Of a stretch of DNA of 64,000 nucleotides, positions 52,257 through 61,374 are shown in pieces. This stretch comes from Lachnoclostridium sp. An181 (GTDB lineage Bacteria; Bacillota; Clostridia; Lachnospirales; Lachnospiraceae), in the NCBI RefSeq assembly GCF_002160325.1, contig NZ_NFKJ01000006.1:62001-126000 (forward strand), given 5' to 3'. Numbering within the stretch: the stretch's first letter is position 1; the number at the start of each line of letters is the position of its first letter. Position numbers and translations under genes: made by a program. The notes under the pieces were generated by a model. It made no database searches. It had not been told where the DNA came from and saw nothing but the letters and a program-made list of their open reading frames with translations.

Positions 52257-54161
52257 TTATTTGATAATCAGAATCTCTTCCAGTTCTTTTACTTCTCCTT
52301 CTGCATTTGCAGAGACATCCGCAAACTTATCCGTATTGGAAATAATAATCGGTGTTGTGATATCATATCCTGCTTTTACAATCTCATCTTTGTCAAATTC
52401 CAGAATCACTTCCCCTTTTTTCACCACATCTCCTGACGCTTTTTTCGGATGGAAATAGTTTCCTTCCAGTTCCACAGTGTCCATGCCAATATGGATCAAA
52501 AGTTCCACTCCATCCTCACTGACAAGTCCGGCTGCATGTCCGGTTTCAAACATGACCTGGATTTTCCCGTCAAACGGAGCAACCACCTCGCCTTTTTCCG
52601 GCACGATCGCTGTCCCTTTTCCAAGAATACCCTGGGAAAATGTTGCATCTTTTACTTTCTCTAACGGAATCACTTTTCCCTGCATCGGACTTAGCACATG
52701 AATTTCCTGCCCTTTCAGAATCGGTTTTACATTCAATGTTTCCGGTGTCTCCTCTGTTGTTTCTTCCAATTCATCATCTTCATCCACAATATCTTTAAAT
52801 CCAATGATCATGGTTGCGATAAATGTGACAACTACAGTCAGAAGAATCGTAAGTGCTGCGATCAGCAGACTGACTGCACGGTCTTCCTCCACATACTGCA
52901 CGATCGTCACAATTGCAGGCGTGGCTATTCCAAAGCATTTCATCTGGAAAAATCCTCCGAATAATCCACCCACAGCAGCACCGATACAAGCGCCTAACAT
53001 CGGACGTTTCAATCTGAGTGTGACACCATACAAGGCTGGCTCCGTGATCCCTGCAAACAATGCGGAAAATGCAGAAGAACCGGCAACCTGTTTAAAGTCT
53101 TTATTTTTACTCTTGATGGATACTGCAAGTGACGCTGCCCCCTGTGCCATATTGGAGCAAAGTTCTCCGATACAGATAAAGTTTTCATATCCGGTTGTCG
53201 CGATCATTCCAAGTTTGATCGGTGTAAATGCATGGTGCATACCCGCCATAACTACAAACGGATAAATACCTGCCACAATTCCGATTGCAATGAATCCTAA
53301 CTGGTCATGAACAAAATATACAATATCTGACAGTACATTTCCAAAGATCGCTCCAAGAGGTCCCAGTACGATCAGCGCGATCGGAGCCTCGATCAGAACA
53401 ACTAACATTGGCTTTAAAAAGTTCTTTGTCACAACCGGAGTAATCTTGTCCACCAGTTTCTCTACATATTTCAAAGACCATACAGCAAGGATGATCGGAA
53501 TCACAGAATAAGAATAGGTTGCATAGGTAACCGGTATAAATCCAAGGAATTTTACTACTTTCCCTGCCTCATTTGCTGCGTCCATCATGGAAATAAAATT
53601 CGGATGCAGCATGATCAGTGCGATACTCGCCGCATAGTACATATTGGTTCCAAATTTTTTAGATGCGGAAATCGCGATCAATACAGGCATAAAGAAAAAT
53701 GCGCCGTCTCCCATCACACTCAGCAGATTGTAAGTGTATCCTTCTGTGTCCAACACTCCGATCATCGGAAGGAGCGTCAGCAGCACTTTGATCATAGCAG
53801 CGCCGATGATCGCGGGAATTACCGGAGCCATGACCCCGGAAATGGTATCCATCAGCGCAGATAAAATATTTTTCTTTTCTTTTTTCTCTGGTGCCTTTTT
53901 AGGAACTTCATTGGAAAAATGGCCCAGCTTATTTAACTCTGCAAACACATTTCCAACATCGTTTCCTATGATAATCTGATACTGGCCTGCTTTTTTCATA
54001 ATTCCCATAACACCTTTTGTCTTTTTTACAGCCTCATCGTCCACAATGGACTCATCTTTCAACGTAAATCTCAGCCTTGTCATACAATGCACCAAGCTGA
54101 CCACATTTTCTTTCCCCCCTACACGCTGCAGGATTTTTTTTGCTACACTCTCGTAATCCAT
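52257..54161 (-). CDS. bglP: Beta-glucoside PTS transporter, EIIBCA
   Basis: Imports and phosphorylates beta-glucosides such as cellobiose, arbutin or salicin. 634 residues from the ATG at 54161 (AGAGGTG upstream). EIIB comes first (about 1-85, phosphorylated Cys in LVHCMTRLRFTLKD near 26). EIIC has about ten membrane helices (100-455) and includes GMHHAFTPIKLGMIA and GITEPALYGVTLRLKRP. EIIA (about 480-634) has the active His in LLIHIGMDTVELEG. It lies between licT and bglA, with an antiterminator site in front. A longer frame upstream has no ribosome binding site. Confidence 0.95.
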   Translation of the reverse strand: MDYESVAKKILQRVGGKENVVSLVHCMTRLRFTLKDESIVDDEAVKKTKGVMGIMKKAGQYQIIIGNDVGNVFAELNKLGHFSNEVPKKAPEKKEKKNILSALMDTISGVMAPVIPAIIGAAMIKVLLTLLPMIGVLDTEGYTYNLLSVMGDGAFFFMPVLIAISASKKFGTNMYYAASIALIMLHPNFISMMDAANEAGKVVKFLGFIPVTYATYSYSVIPIILAVWSLKYVEKLVDKITPVVTKNFLKPMLVVLIEAPIALIVLGPLGAIFGNVLSDIVYFVHDQLGFIAIGIVAGIYPFVVMAGMHHAFTPIKLGMIATTGYENFICIGELCSNMAQGAASLAVSIKSKNKDFKQVAGSSAFSALFAGITEPALYGVTLRLKRPMLGACIGAAVGGLFGGFFQMKCFGIATPAIVTIVQYVEEDRAVSLLIAALTILLTVVVTFIATMIIGFKDIVDEDDELEETTEETPETLNVKPILKGQEIHVLSPMQGKVIPLEKVKDATFSQGILGKGTAIVPEKGEVVAPFDGKIQVMFETGHAAGLVSEDGVELLIHIGMDTVELEGNYFHPKKASGDVVKKGEVILEFDKDEIVKAGYDITTPIIISNTDKFADVSANAEGEVKELEEILIIK

Positions 54162-54222
54162 GTTTTCACCTCTTCTGATTGATATAATATATAAAATTTC
54201 CCGGAATTTTCCGGCAAACACA

Positions 54223-54304
54223 AAGACCTGACTACAAAAGCCGCATGTTCCCGGGATATGCGGTTTCTGTAATCAGGTCTTGCTTAACTTAATAATTACA
54301 AACC
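54223..54304 (-). promoter_or_regulatory. LicT-type RAT site and terminator before bglP
   Basis: The 29-base minus-strand segment 54304-54276 (GGTTTGTAATTA...AGCAAGACC) fits the length and pattern of the ribonucleic antiterminator (known form GGATTGTTACTG...GGCAAAACC). Its end overlaps a terminator stem, AAGACCTGATTACA / TGTAGTCAGGTCTT with an inner CCGCAT/ATGCGG (54223-54281). The two folds exclude each other. Confidence 0.9.
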
Positions 54305-54310
54305 TGTGAA

Positions 54311-55159
54311 CTACTCAACTTGTTCATCCAATATTCTTTTGATATGAATCAGCAAATACAATTCTTCATCTATGCTCAATCGATATCCATGCTGTTTTTC
54401 AATAAACTGCGCAACTTTTTCCACACCCGTATATGCCCGGCAATTCTGCACCACCATAACGCGGTAGATTTCTTCCATACTGTCCTGATACACTTCTCCG
54501 TCCATCACTCTCGCGGAAAAAAATTTTAAATGTGTCAGGAATCTCTGATAAGATACGGAATCTTCATGAAAGTCAATCTTAAAATGCATCTTTACGATTT
54601 TGACGATCGCATTGATCAGCTCTGTAATCTTCTGTACATCCGATACTTCGCTTGTCTCAAATTCTGAAGAGACAATGTGCATGGCAATAAACGCAGCCTC
54701 GTCATCTCCGAGATTGATCCCTGTTTTTTTCTCGATCCATCCGATTGCCTTCTGCCCAAGTGCATATTCCTGTGGATAAAATTTTTTGATCTCATGACGC
54801 ATCATATTTTTCAAACTGATTCCATTCTGAAATCTTTCCACTGCGGAATTGATGTGGTCTGTCAAAGTCACATAAAGAGTATCCTTGATTTTCAGATTCT
54901 GCTCTCTGGCACATGTCACCACTTTTCCTGCAATCTCCAGATATTTTTCTGATATTTCTTTGACCACTTCCTGAAGGCGGTGATTATCCTCCTCATTTTT
55001 CAGGAAGTAAATCTTCTCCACAAGGGATTTATCCAGCTCTTCTCCTTTTTTCTTTTTAAAACCGATTCCAGCTCCTGTAATAATGATCTCCCGATCTTGC
55101 TGATCCGTGGACACCACTGCATTTGTATTTAACACCCTGATAATTTTCACTGGTTTCAT
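54311..55159 (-). CDS. licT: BglG/LicT-family transcription antiterminator
   Basis: 282 residues from the ATG at 55159. RNA-binding CAT domain at 1-55 (MKPVKIIRVLNTNAVVSTD...GAGIGFKKKKGEELDKS). PRD1 (about 65-170) has His in TLTDHINSAVERF and FIAMHIVSSEF. PRD2 (about 172-282) has QRFLTHLKFF and LYLLIHIKRIL. It binds the RAT sites at 54.28 and 55.25 kb and lets transcription pass the terminators when beta-glucosides are present. EIIB and HPr phosphorylate PRD histidines to control it. AAGGGGG lies directly against the ATG, so an upstream TTG start at 55198 remains possible. A fragment of a paralogue lies at 46.7-46.9 kb. Confidence 0.94.
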   Translation of the reverse strand: MKPVKIIRVLNTNAVVSTDQQDREIIITGAGIGFKKKKGEELDKSLVEKIYFLKNEEDNHRLQEVVKEISEKYLEIAGKVVTCAREQNLKIKDTLYVTLTDHINSAVERFQNGISLKNMMRHEIKKFYPQEYALGQKAIGWIEKKTGINLGDDEAAFIAMHIVSSEFETSEVSDVQKITELINAIVKIVKMHFKIDFHEDSVSYQRFLTHLKFFSARVMDGEVYQDSMEEIYRVMVVQNCRAYTGVEKVAQFIEKQHGYRLSIDEELYLLIHIKRILDEQVE

Positions 55160-55206
55160 CCCCCTTGTAAGTGGTACACTGCGAAGTATTTCCCGCAAAA
55201 TAAAAA

Positions 55207-55272
55207 ACTGCCTACAATACTATCCATTCAGTATTATAAACAGTCTTGCTTACCCTCACGTAATAACAAACT
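55207..55272 (-). promoter_or_regulatory. Second RAT site and terminator before licT
   Basis: The minus-strand segment 55272-55242 (AGTTTGTTATTACG...AAGCAAGACT) resembles the RAT before bglP, sharing TAAGCAAGAC, with a 2-base longer loop. It overlaps a terminator stem ACTGTTTATAATACT / AGTATTGTAGGCAGT (55207-55244), followed by TTTTTTA. licT therefore controls its own transcript as well. Confidence 0.88.
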
Positions 55273-55286
55273 TAATTTACACGTAT

Positions 55287-55315
55287 ATAGTAACAGCTTG
55301 ACAGGTGTTTGTCTA
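55287..55315 (-). promoter_or_regulatory. Promoter of the licT-bglP-bglA operon
   Basis: TAGACA (55310-55315) and TACTAT (55287-55292), 17 bases apart on the minus strand, about 15 bases before the first RAT site. Confidence 0.7.
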
Positions 55316-55897
55316 CTGAAAATTTCATTTTCATCAAATATGATAATTTTATTCTGCATTTTTTATGCAAAACAGACGACATAAAAGCTTTCATGAAAAC
55401 ACATTCTCCGGAGGAATTTAGTATAACTCCACCTCCTATTCTCAATTTGGACATAAAATCTAATAACCTAGGGGTTAAAACCAGGAACGGCAAGTATCAT
55501 CTCACCGTCCCTGAAAAGGTATTTATAATCTATTTTTGAAAAAATCTATGCTTAGAGTAATCAATCTTACATTGCCTGTCTGATTGTTAAGAGATTTCTT
55601 AAATGTTTTTCCTTTTATTTCCTTTAATCACATACAATTTTTTTCAATCTCTCCCACTAATATCCCTACCAAAAACTCTGTTTTTTCAATCCATTTCCAA
55701 GATACTCACAGTTCAATCATTCCTGCTCACTCTACTCCGAAACCTCTTTTCTCTTTAAAAGGCACACAGTCTCCACATGGCACGAGAGGACAGGAAGTAC
55801 GTCATTTGCCGGGCGGTTCGTCCGACTTGATCCACCGCTGTTTTTGCCCTCTTGATCGTAGGTGGGAACATATCTAAATACAATTCTCCTACCTACT
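55316..55897. other. Junction region between the bgl operon and the foreign island
   Basis: About 580 bases without a supported gene; short ORFs on both strands look like noise. On the minus strand, 55732-55779 encodes CHVETVCLLKRKEVSE and a stop codon, which resembles the HVE[CT]VV end of RlmD/RumA-type 23S rRNA uracil methyltransferases. The rest of such a gene is absent. rumA/rlmD 3' ends are known integration sites for some mobile elements, so this may be one half of a split target gene. Confidence 0.5.
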
Positions 55898-58420
55898 TTA
55901 GCGTTTGACCTGAGTTCGTGTACGAACCCTATGCCGATCTTTAATCCGTACATTTTGTCTCAATTTATTATATAATTCTATATCATCTCTACTTCCATAT
56001 GAAAAAGTGATTGCTAAAGCATAATCTTGTGGTGCTTCTTGTTCTGCATATTTAAATCGCTCTTTCCCTGTAACTAAAATATATATATATGGTTCATTTT
56101 CATCCCATAATAAGTCACTTCCTCCACGAGGACCTTTCCTCCATATACGCTGTTGCAATGTGCTTTTTGATAAATCTCGATACCCAGGTAAAAAAGCTGC
56201 TTTATTTTCATCCGGAAGATTTTCTAAATCTTCCTCCGAGTCTTCCCCAGATTCCTTTTTTGCTTTGTATAAAATCAAATCTCTTTCATCTATTTTTCTG
56301 AACACTTCAAACCACAAATTATTAGTAAGATAATCTTTTCTACTTAGACGAGTAATTGGATTATAAGCCAAACTGATTGCAATGCTTTTTTCTGCTTTAA
56401 CTTTCAAAAATTCTTTTGGAACAGGAATTTTATATAAATGAAAAGATCTCAGCTCCAGTGAATCCTCTGCAAACAATGTCACATGGTTATCATCTGAATA
56501 AAGAAGACTATCATTTGCTTTTCCAAATCCAATTAATCTTAATCTCCGTTCCTGCTTAGGATTATTTTTACCTTTATGAAATACATCGGTTGATGCCTCA
56601 GCCCACGATAACATTTCATCAGTACATCTTGAAGAATTAACAAGGATTGCTCGAATCAAATTGGCAGATGGTTTTTCTTTTATTTGTTCCTGTAGAGCTC
56701 TTTCGATTCTAGCAGCAATATGAGTAACATGTGGTGCTGAGAAACTGGTCCCGCACCACCCCTTAAATATCTTATCATTACCGTTATGTAATGTAGGTTC
56801 TAGCAATTTTTGATCTGTTTTTAACCACCTTGTTTGGCCTCTCATAAATTGAGTAACTGCAAAATTCCCACCATAATCTACCAGTTCAGGTTTTATAGCC
56901 TTATTGACACCTTTACCAATTCGAGTAAATACAGACATGTAATCTTTCTTTCCAACAGAAATACGTCCACTTCTATTAGGAATTGCCTCAGGTTCATCAA
57001 AACGAGTTATTGCTCCCACTGTAACACTAAGAGCCGATGTTGCCGGATCTATTAAACGATGCTCCGGATAGAATAATTGATCTCTGCACTTTTCTAGCAA
57101 TTCATCGCGTGAAGAAAATTCCACAATATTGGGATCTGCAACATTTCCTGCACTTACAATTATTACTATATCTAAATCGCGTGATAATTGATCCAACATT
57201 TCTGCCCACGCAAATTGTCGGCCGCCACAATATAAATGATCACTATCTCCCGCAGATAGATTAAAAACTCTACACCCATATTCTTTATAAAAATATTCAA
57301 TAGCCTCCTTAATCGTTTGTTCCGGTCTCTTATCTATCGAAAAGACAGGGTTTCCATTGTCATTATGCATGATTTTCCCATTGCACAAACGTACTAATGG
57401 TTTAAATACTTTAGACTTCATTCCTACAGTGAAATCTCCATATGCCACTATCCCTGCAACACCAGTCCCATGTCCATTTAAATCTGCTGTGGTATTTTCA
57501 GTATGGTCAAAATCCTCTTCAGCTACTACAATATCACTCAGCAAAGGATTTCCCGTAAATATTCCAGAATCTAATATTGTTGCTAAAGGTGCGCTAGAAT
57601 CCAGCTCATTTTGAATTATTGGTTCATAATCCCATTTATATAGTTCATATGGCTCAGTTACAACGTTACTATATGGTAACTCTACAGATGCAATAATATC
57701 TAAATCTAATAATGCATTTAATGTAAATTCATTAACAGATGCTCTCCCCAGCAGCAAACTGGGAATTTCAAATAAATCCCCCAATAGTTTGCTCCCTTGT
57801 GTCCCTAAAGCTTGTCGCAATTGTGCTTCTGTTTCCATAATCGTTGAGCGATCCCCATTGAACCAAACATCAATGTTAACAACAAACAAACCTTCTGGAA
57901 ACAAAGATGGATTATCCATGTATTTTCTCAAGCGAGTTCCGATACGGTCTTGACGAGAAACGCTTCTAATTGTTTCTATACAATTAAATAAATCTCTCCT
58001 TTGTGCATAAGTCAAAGTTGAAGAATTTTCATCATCGTTTTCCCACAATTTTCTTTCGTAATTAAAAGCATTTAATGCATCTTTATTTTCAAACTGAATA
58101 ACTAGCTTTGTGTTATTAGTATTTATGATATCAATTTCTTCTACTAAGTATAGATTAAATTTTCGCAACATGTTCTCGAGAATTGTTGGTGACATCGCAT
58201 CACCAATAACCTCAAGAACCAATAAATTTTCAGATTTAATGCCCGCATTCATGCGGCTTTTCTTAATAGAATTTATTGCTTCGGACAATTCATTTTTCAA
58301 CTGAACGCCATGAATTTTTCTGTCTCGTGAAGGTGGTTTCGGTGCATTCATATTAGCTGGAAATCTATACTGACGTATGGCATCTTCACGGCTTATTTCA
58401 ATATGATTTAATTTCGCCAT
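55898..58420 (-). CDS. Large subtilisin-like (S8) serine protease, IetS-like
   Basis: 840 residues, no signal peptide, so cytosolic. The N-terminal about 270 residues match no domain I recognise. The S8 domain covers about 275-590 with the full triad: Asp284 in ATILDSGIFTG, His317 in LNGHGTGVAG, Ser559 in GTSFSAPHV, and oxyanion Asn426 in VSAGN. A C-terminal domain of about 250 residues follows, with LLYSDDNHVTLFAEDSLELR and PYIYILVTGKERF. It starts 21 bases after the AAA+ ATPase gene. The pairing of a large S8 protease with a small AAA+ ATPase is that of the ietAS plasmid-maintenance/anti-phage pair. The ATPase presumably controls or feeds the protease. The gene is clearly more AT-rich than the bgl operon, suggesting transfer. 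Confidence 0.85.
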   Translation of the reverse strand: MAKLNHIEISREDAIRQYRFPANMNAPKPPSRDRKIHGVQLKNELSEAINSIKKSRMNAGIKSENLLVLEVIGDAMSPTILENMLRKFNLYLVEEIDIINTNNTKLVIQFENKDALNAFNYERKLWENDDENSSTLTYAQRRDLFNCIETIRSVSRQDRIGTRLRKYMDNPSLFPEGLFVVNIDVWFNGDRSTIMETEAQLRQALGTQGSKLLGDLFEIPSLLLGRASVNEFTLNALLDLDIIASVELPYSNVVTEPYELYKWDYEPIIQNELDSSAPLATILDSGIFTGNPLLSDIVVAEEDFDHTENTTADLNGHGTGVAGIVAYGDFTVGMKSKVFKPLVRLCNGKIMHNDNGNPVFSIDKRPEQTIKEAIEYFYKEYGCRVFNLSAGDSDHLYCGGRQFAWAEMLDQLSRDLDIVIIVSAGNVADPNIVEFSSRDELLEKCRDQLFYPEHRLIDPATSALSVTVGAITRFDEPEAIPNRSGRISVGKKDYMSVFTRIGKGVNKAIKPELVDYGGNFAVTQFMRGQTRWLKTDQKLLEPTLHNGNDKIFKGWCGTSFSAPHVTHIAARIERALQEQIKEKPSANLIRAILVNSSRCTDEMLSWAEASTDVFHKGKNNPKQERRLRLIGFGKANDSLLYSDDNHVTLFAEDSLELRSFHLYKIPVPKEFLKVKAEKSIAISLAYNPITRLSRKDYLTNNLWFEVFRKIDERDLILYKAKKESGEDSEEDLENLPDENKAAFLPGYRDLSKSTLQQRIWRKGPRGGSDLLWDENEPYIYILVTGKERFKYAEQEAPQDYALAITFSYGSRDDIELYNKLRQNVRIKDRHRVRTRTQVKR

Positions 58421-58441
58421 GCCCTTTTCTCCCCCTTATAA

Positions 58442-59434
58442 TTAATACTGTGTCTTTCTCAATGAAACGATTTGCTCTTGTTTTTTTACCGCATATTCAA
58501 TATCCTTTTTGGTGTATATTTTTCTTCCATCAAGAATACACATTTTCATTATGATTTGACAAACTTTTTCAACATCTGAATGAGAAAAAGCACCCAAATT
58601 GTTTACATATTGTTCAAAGACATGTTCTGGTCCTTTAAAACGCTTAAGATTTAAAGAAAACAATTTAATTTTTTCTTCATTTGATGGCATATCAAACTGA
58701 ATTGTTTCATCAAACCTTCTCCATATCGCATAATCTAATGATTGTTCAAAATTAGTTGCAGCGATAATTAATGAACGGCCTTTATAATTATCTATTTGTT
58801 GTAAAAAAGCATTAACTACCCGTTTTATTTCGCCATGTTCTGCTGCATCATTACGACTATGACCTATAGCATCAAATTCATCAAAAAAGATAACCCAGCT
58901 ATCATTTTTGGCGTAATCAAATACTTTTCTAATATTCCCGGCTGTTTCACCAAGATATGAAGAAATAAGCGCATCAAATCTCACATACAGCATAGGGATT
59001 CCAATTTCTCCAGCTATAGCATGGGCTGCTAAAGTTTTTCCACATCCTGGAGGACCATAAAAAAGAACTCTTCTTGTTGGAAATACTCCATTACTCATTA
59101 GAACATCCCAATTATTAAATTCTTTTATAATTTGATCTAACTGCATTGTTTTTTCATCAGTTATTATCAAATCAGAAAAATACTTTTCCGGATAAATAAC
59201 TTCAACCAGCGGTATTTCTTTATCATTGTCCTTCGGTGTATTAGATGAAAAAGAAGACATTGAACGCTTAGGTTGATAATTTCCGTTAAGAATCATTCTT
59301 AAATCATCAGCTAAGATACCATGATTCTTTTTTCTCTCATCCTCAATAATTTCCGAAGCAACTTTATAAAAAGAGTCTTTATCCTCTTGCTTAAAGCTAC
59401 TAAATAATTTCTTTAACAAATCGGCTCTAGCCAT
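58442..59434 (-). CDS. AAA+ ATPase, IetA-like partner of the S8 protease
   Basis: 330 residues. A helical N-terminus (1-90) is followed by an AAA+ module of the FtsH/spastin-like type: Walker A YGPPGCGKT at 126-134, pore-loop-like SYLGET near 159-164, Walker B VIFFDEFDAIG at 181-191, sensor-1 Asn228 in AATNFEQSLD, arginine finger in WRRFDE near 238-243, and a lid domain with GAFSHSDVEKVCQIIM. No protease domain is fused. The partner protease is the next gene. The start follows AAAGGAGT, 48 bases after the Xre gene. Confidence 0.88.
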   Translation of the reverse strand: MARADLLKKLFSSFKQEDKDSFYKVASEIIEDERKKNHGILADDLRMILNGNYQPKRSMSSFSSNTPKDNDKEIPLVEVIYPEKYFSDLIITDEKTMQLDQIIKEFNNWDVLMSNGVFPTRRVLFYGPPGCGKTLAAHAIAGEIGIPMLYVRFDALISSYLGETAGNIRKVFDYAKNDSWVIFFDEFDAIGHSRNDAAEHGEIKRVVNAFLQQIDNYKGRSLIIAATNFEQSLDYAIWRRFDETIQFDMPSNEEKIKLFSLNLKRFKGPEHVFEQYVNNLGAFSHSDVEKVCQIIMKMCILDGRKIYTKKDIEYAVKKQEQIVSLRKTQY

Positions 59435-59482
59435 GATATTACTCCTTTCAAGTTTGCATTTGTTTTTTATATGATTGCACTA

Positions 59483-59695
59483 CTAGAGCTTCTCTAGTTC
59501 AGAAATTAAATTTATATCTACATTTTGGTTTTTGCAGAATTCGAGTAACCTTACCTTTGCTAATTTACTAGGAACTGTATGACCGTTTTCCCACCTATTA
59601 ATAGTAGAAAAACTTATATCTAATTCACGGGCAAATTGTTCTTGTGTCATTTTTAGCTGACTTCGTATCTTTTTAATTATCATACCAAATCCCAT
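59483..59695 (-). CDS. Xre-family repressor of the ATPase/protease operon
   Basis: 70 residues from the ATG at 59695, which has GGAGGTG at good distance. The frame stays open 22 codons further upstream but without a ribosome binding site. The helix-turn-helix at about 5-55 is IIKKIRSQLKMTQEQFARELDISFSTINRWENGHTVPSK, followed by LLEFCKNQNVDINL. As the first gene of the operon, with palindromes in its promoter, it most likely represses its own operon and releases it on infection or stress. ietAS pairs are not usually described with such a regulator. Confidence 0.85.
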   Translation of the reverse strand: MGFGMIIKKIRSQLKMTQEQFARELDISFSTINRWENGHTVPSKLAKVRLLEFCKNQNVDINLISELEKL

Positions 59696-59719
59696 TTCAA
59701 GCACACCTCCACGCTTCAG

Positions 59720-59748
59720 ATTATAGCAAATGCTATAGCATGTTTCAA
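59720..59748 (-). promoter_or_regulatory. Promoter with overlapping palindromic operators
   Basis: TTGAAA (59743-59748) and TATAAT (59720-59725) lie 17 bases apart on the minus strand. The spacer is filled by two overlapping palindromes: TATAGCA-AA-TGCTATA (59722-59737) and ATGCTATAGCAT (59730-59741). A repressor bound here would cover both promoter boxes. Confidence 0.88.
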
Positions 59749-59802
59749 TATTTCTCAACACAATCTGAGTTTAAAAGTAAGTAAAGCTGACCTCTCTTTT
59801 CA

Positions 59803-61374
59803 CTACCTCCCCGCGTCCACCTTCGCCCCAGATTTGAACTCCACCTCAAATCTTTCATCGTAAACCGTGACCTTTTCAATCAACCGCCGCACCAGCAGTT
59901 CATCATACTCCGTGACCTCGGTAGACTGCTGTTCCAGAAACTCCCGCATCTCCCTGATCCGTTGTTTCAGTCCTTCCCGCTCGGCGCTTTCCACCAGAGC
60001 GTTCTGCTTCAATTCCCGCAGCCTGTCAATCTCATCCGCAACGCTGTTATAATCCTTTTTCGAATTCGCCAGTTTCAGAAGTTCCTTCTGCAGGTCCAGC
60101 AGCTTGGTCTCAATCCCTTCCGATGAGGTTTCATCCTCCTGTCGGATCACTGCCTCCACGTTCTCCCGGAGAGTGGCCATCATGCTTTCTCTGTTACCCA
60201 GCGCAAGGTTGATCGCCTGCACCACCGCCGCCTGCAGATCCGCCTCTTGAATGGTTGGTGCATCACAGGCGGTTGGTCCATGTTCCACACGGGTACAGCA
60301 CCGCCACACTGTGGAATGTTTTCCACGGTTATTCCATGCAATCCTCCGGTAAATTTCACCGCACTTGGAACAGTAAACAATGCTGGATAAGGCATACTTG
60401 CTGCTGTAAATCCTCTTTTTCCGGTTGGCTCCGCTATGGAGGTTCGCCCGCCGGATCATTTCCTCCTGCACCTGCATATAAAGGTCACGTGGAATGATGG
60501 GCTCATGGCTGTTTTCCACATAATACTGTGGGACAATCCCCTTGTTCTGCACCCTCTTTTTATTGAGGAAGTCAACAGTATAGGTCTTCTGCAAAAGGGC
60601 GTCTCCGATGTACTTTTCATTCTGCAGGATCTTCTTCAGTGTTTCCGGACGCCACTTCTTTTTCCCAGCCCCAGTAAGAATCCCGTCTGCTTCCAGGCCA
60701 CGCCCGATCTGGAGCAGGCTTGCCCCTTCCAGGTACTCCCGGTAAATCCGCTTTACCACTTCCGCCTCTACAGGCTCTATGATCAGATTTCCTTCCTCAT
60801 CCTTTGTGTAACCCAGAAAACGGCTGTGGTTGACCCGGACCTCTCCGTTCTGGAAGCGGTACTGCAATCCGAGTTTGATGTTCTGGCTCAAAGACTGGCT
60901 TTCCTGCTGTGCCAGGCTCGCCATAATGGTGAGCAGCACCTCACCTTTGGAATCCATGGTATTGATGTTCTCTTTTTCAAAGAAAACCGGGATGTTCTTC
61001 TCCTTCAGTTCCCGAATATATTTCAGGCAATCCAGCGTGTTTCTGGCAAACCGGCTGATGGACTTGGTAATGATCATGTCAATGTTCCCGTCCATGCAGT
61101 CCTGGATCATGCGGTTAAATTCCTCCCGCTTTTTCGTATTCGTTCCGGTGATCCCGTCATCGGCATAAATCCCTGCCAGCTCCCATTCTGGATTCTTCTG
61201 GATAAACTGCGTATAATGTGCCACCTGCACCTCATAGCTGGATGCCTGCTCTTCACTGTCCGTGGAGACCCGGCAATAAGCAGCGACTCTCAGCTTTGGC
61301 CGTTGCCCAACTGCAGCGGTATTTCCTACCCGCTTTCTGGCCGGGATCACAGTAATATTCCTACTCAGTTCCAT
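59803..61374 (-). CDS. Large serine recombinase
   Basis: 523 residues from the ATG at 61374, which overlaps the end of the previous gene. The resolvase domain (about 25-170) begins [16 protein letters not shown] (nucleophile Ser) and has [13 protein letters not shown] and [15 protein letters not shown]. The recombinase domain (about 185-300) includes [14 protein letters not shown]. The zinc-ribbon domain (about 330-375) has [11 protein letters not shown] and [10 protein letters not shown] coiled coil and C-terminal segment follow. It is the third of three adjacent recombinase genes, which together probably integrate and excise the element. Confidence 0.92.
   Translation of the reverse strand: MELSRNITVIPARKRVGNTAAVGQRPKLRVAAYCRVSTDSEEQASSYEVQVAHYTQFIQKNPEWELAGIYADDGITGTNTKKREEFNRMIQDCMDGNIDMIITKSISRFARNTLDCLKYIRELKEKNIPVFFEKENINTMDSKGEVLLTIMASLAQQESQSLSQNIKLGLQYRFQNGEVRVNHSRFLGYTKDEEGNLIIEPVEAEVVKRIYREYLEGASLLQIGRGLEADGILTGAGKKKWRPETLKKILQNEKYIGDALLQKTYTVDFLNKKRVQNKGIVPQYYVENSHEPIIPRDLYMQVQEEMIRRANLHSGANRKKRIYSSKYALSSIVYCSKCGEIYRRIAWNNRGKHSTVWRCCTRVEHGPTACDAPTIQEADLQAAVVQAINLALGNRESMMATLRENVEAVIRQEDETSSEGIETKLLDLQKELLKLANSKKDYNSVADEIDRLRELKQNALVESAEREGLKQRIREMREFLEQQSTEVTEYDELLVRRLIEKVTVYDERFEVEFKSGAKVDAGR

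Noticed and set aside
55309-55539. 76-residue plus-strand ORF in the bgl-island gap
   Set aside because: No ribosome binding site and no protein-like pattern; the region overlaps the bgl promoter.
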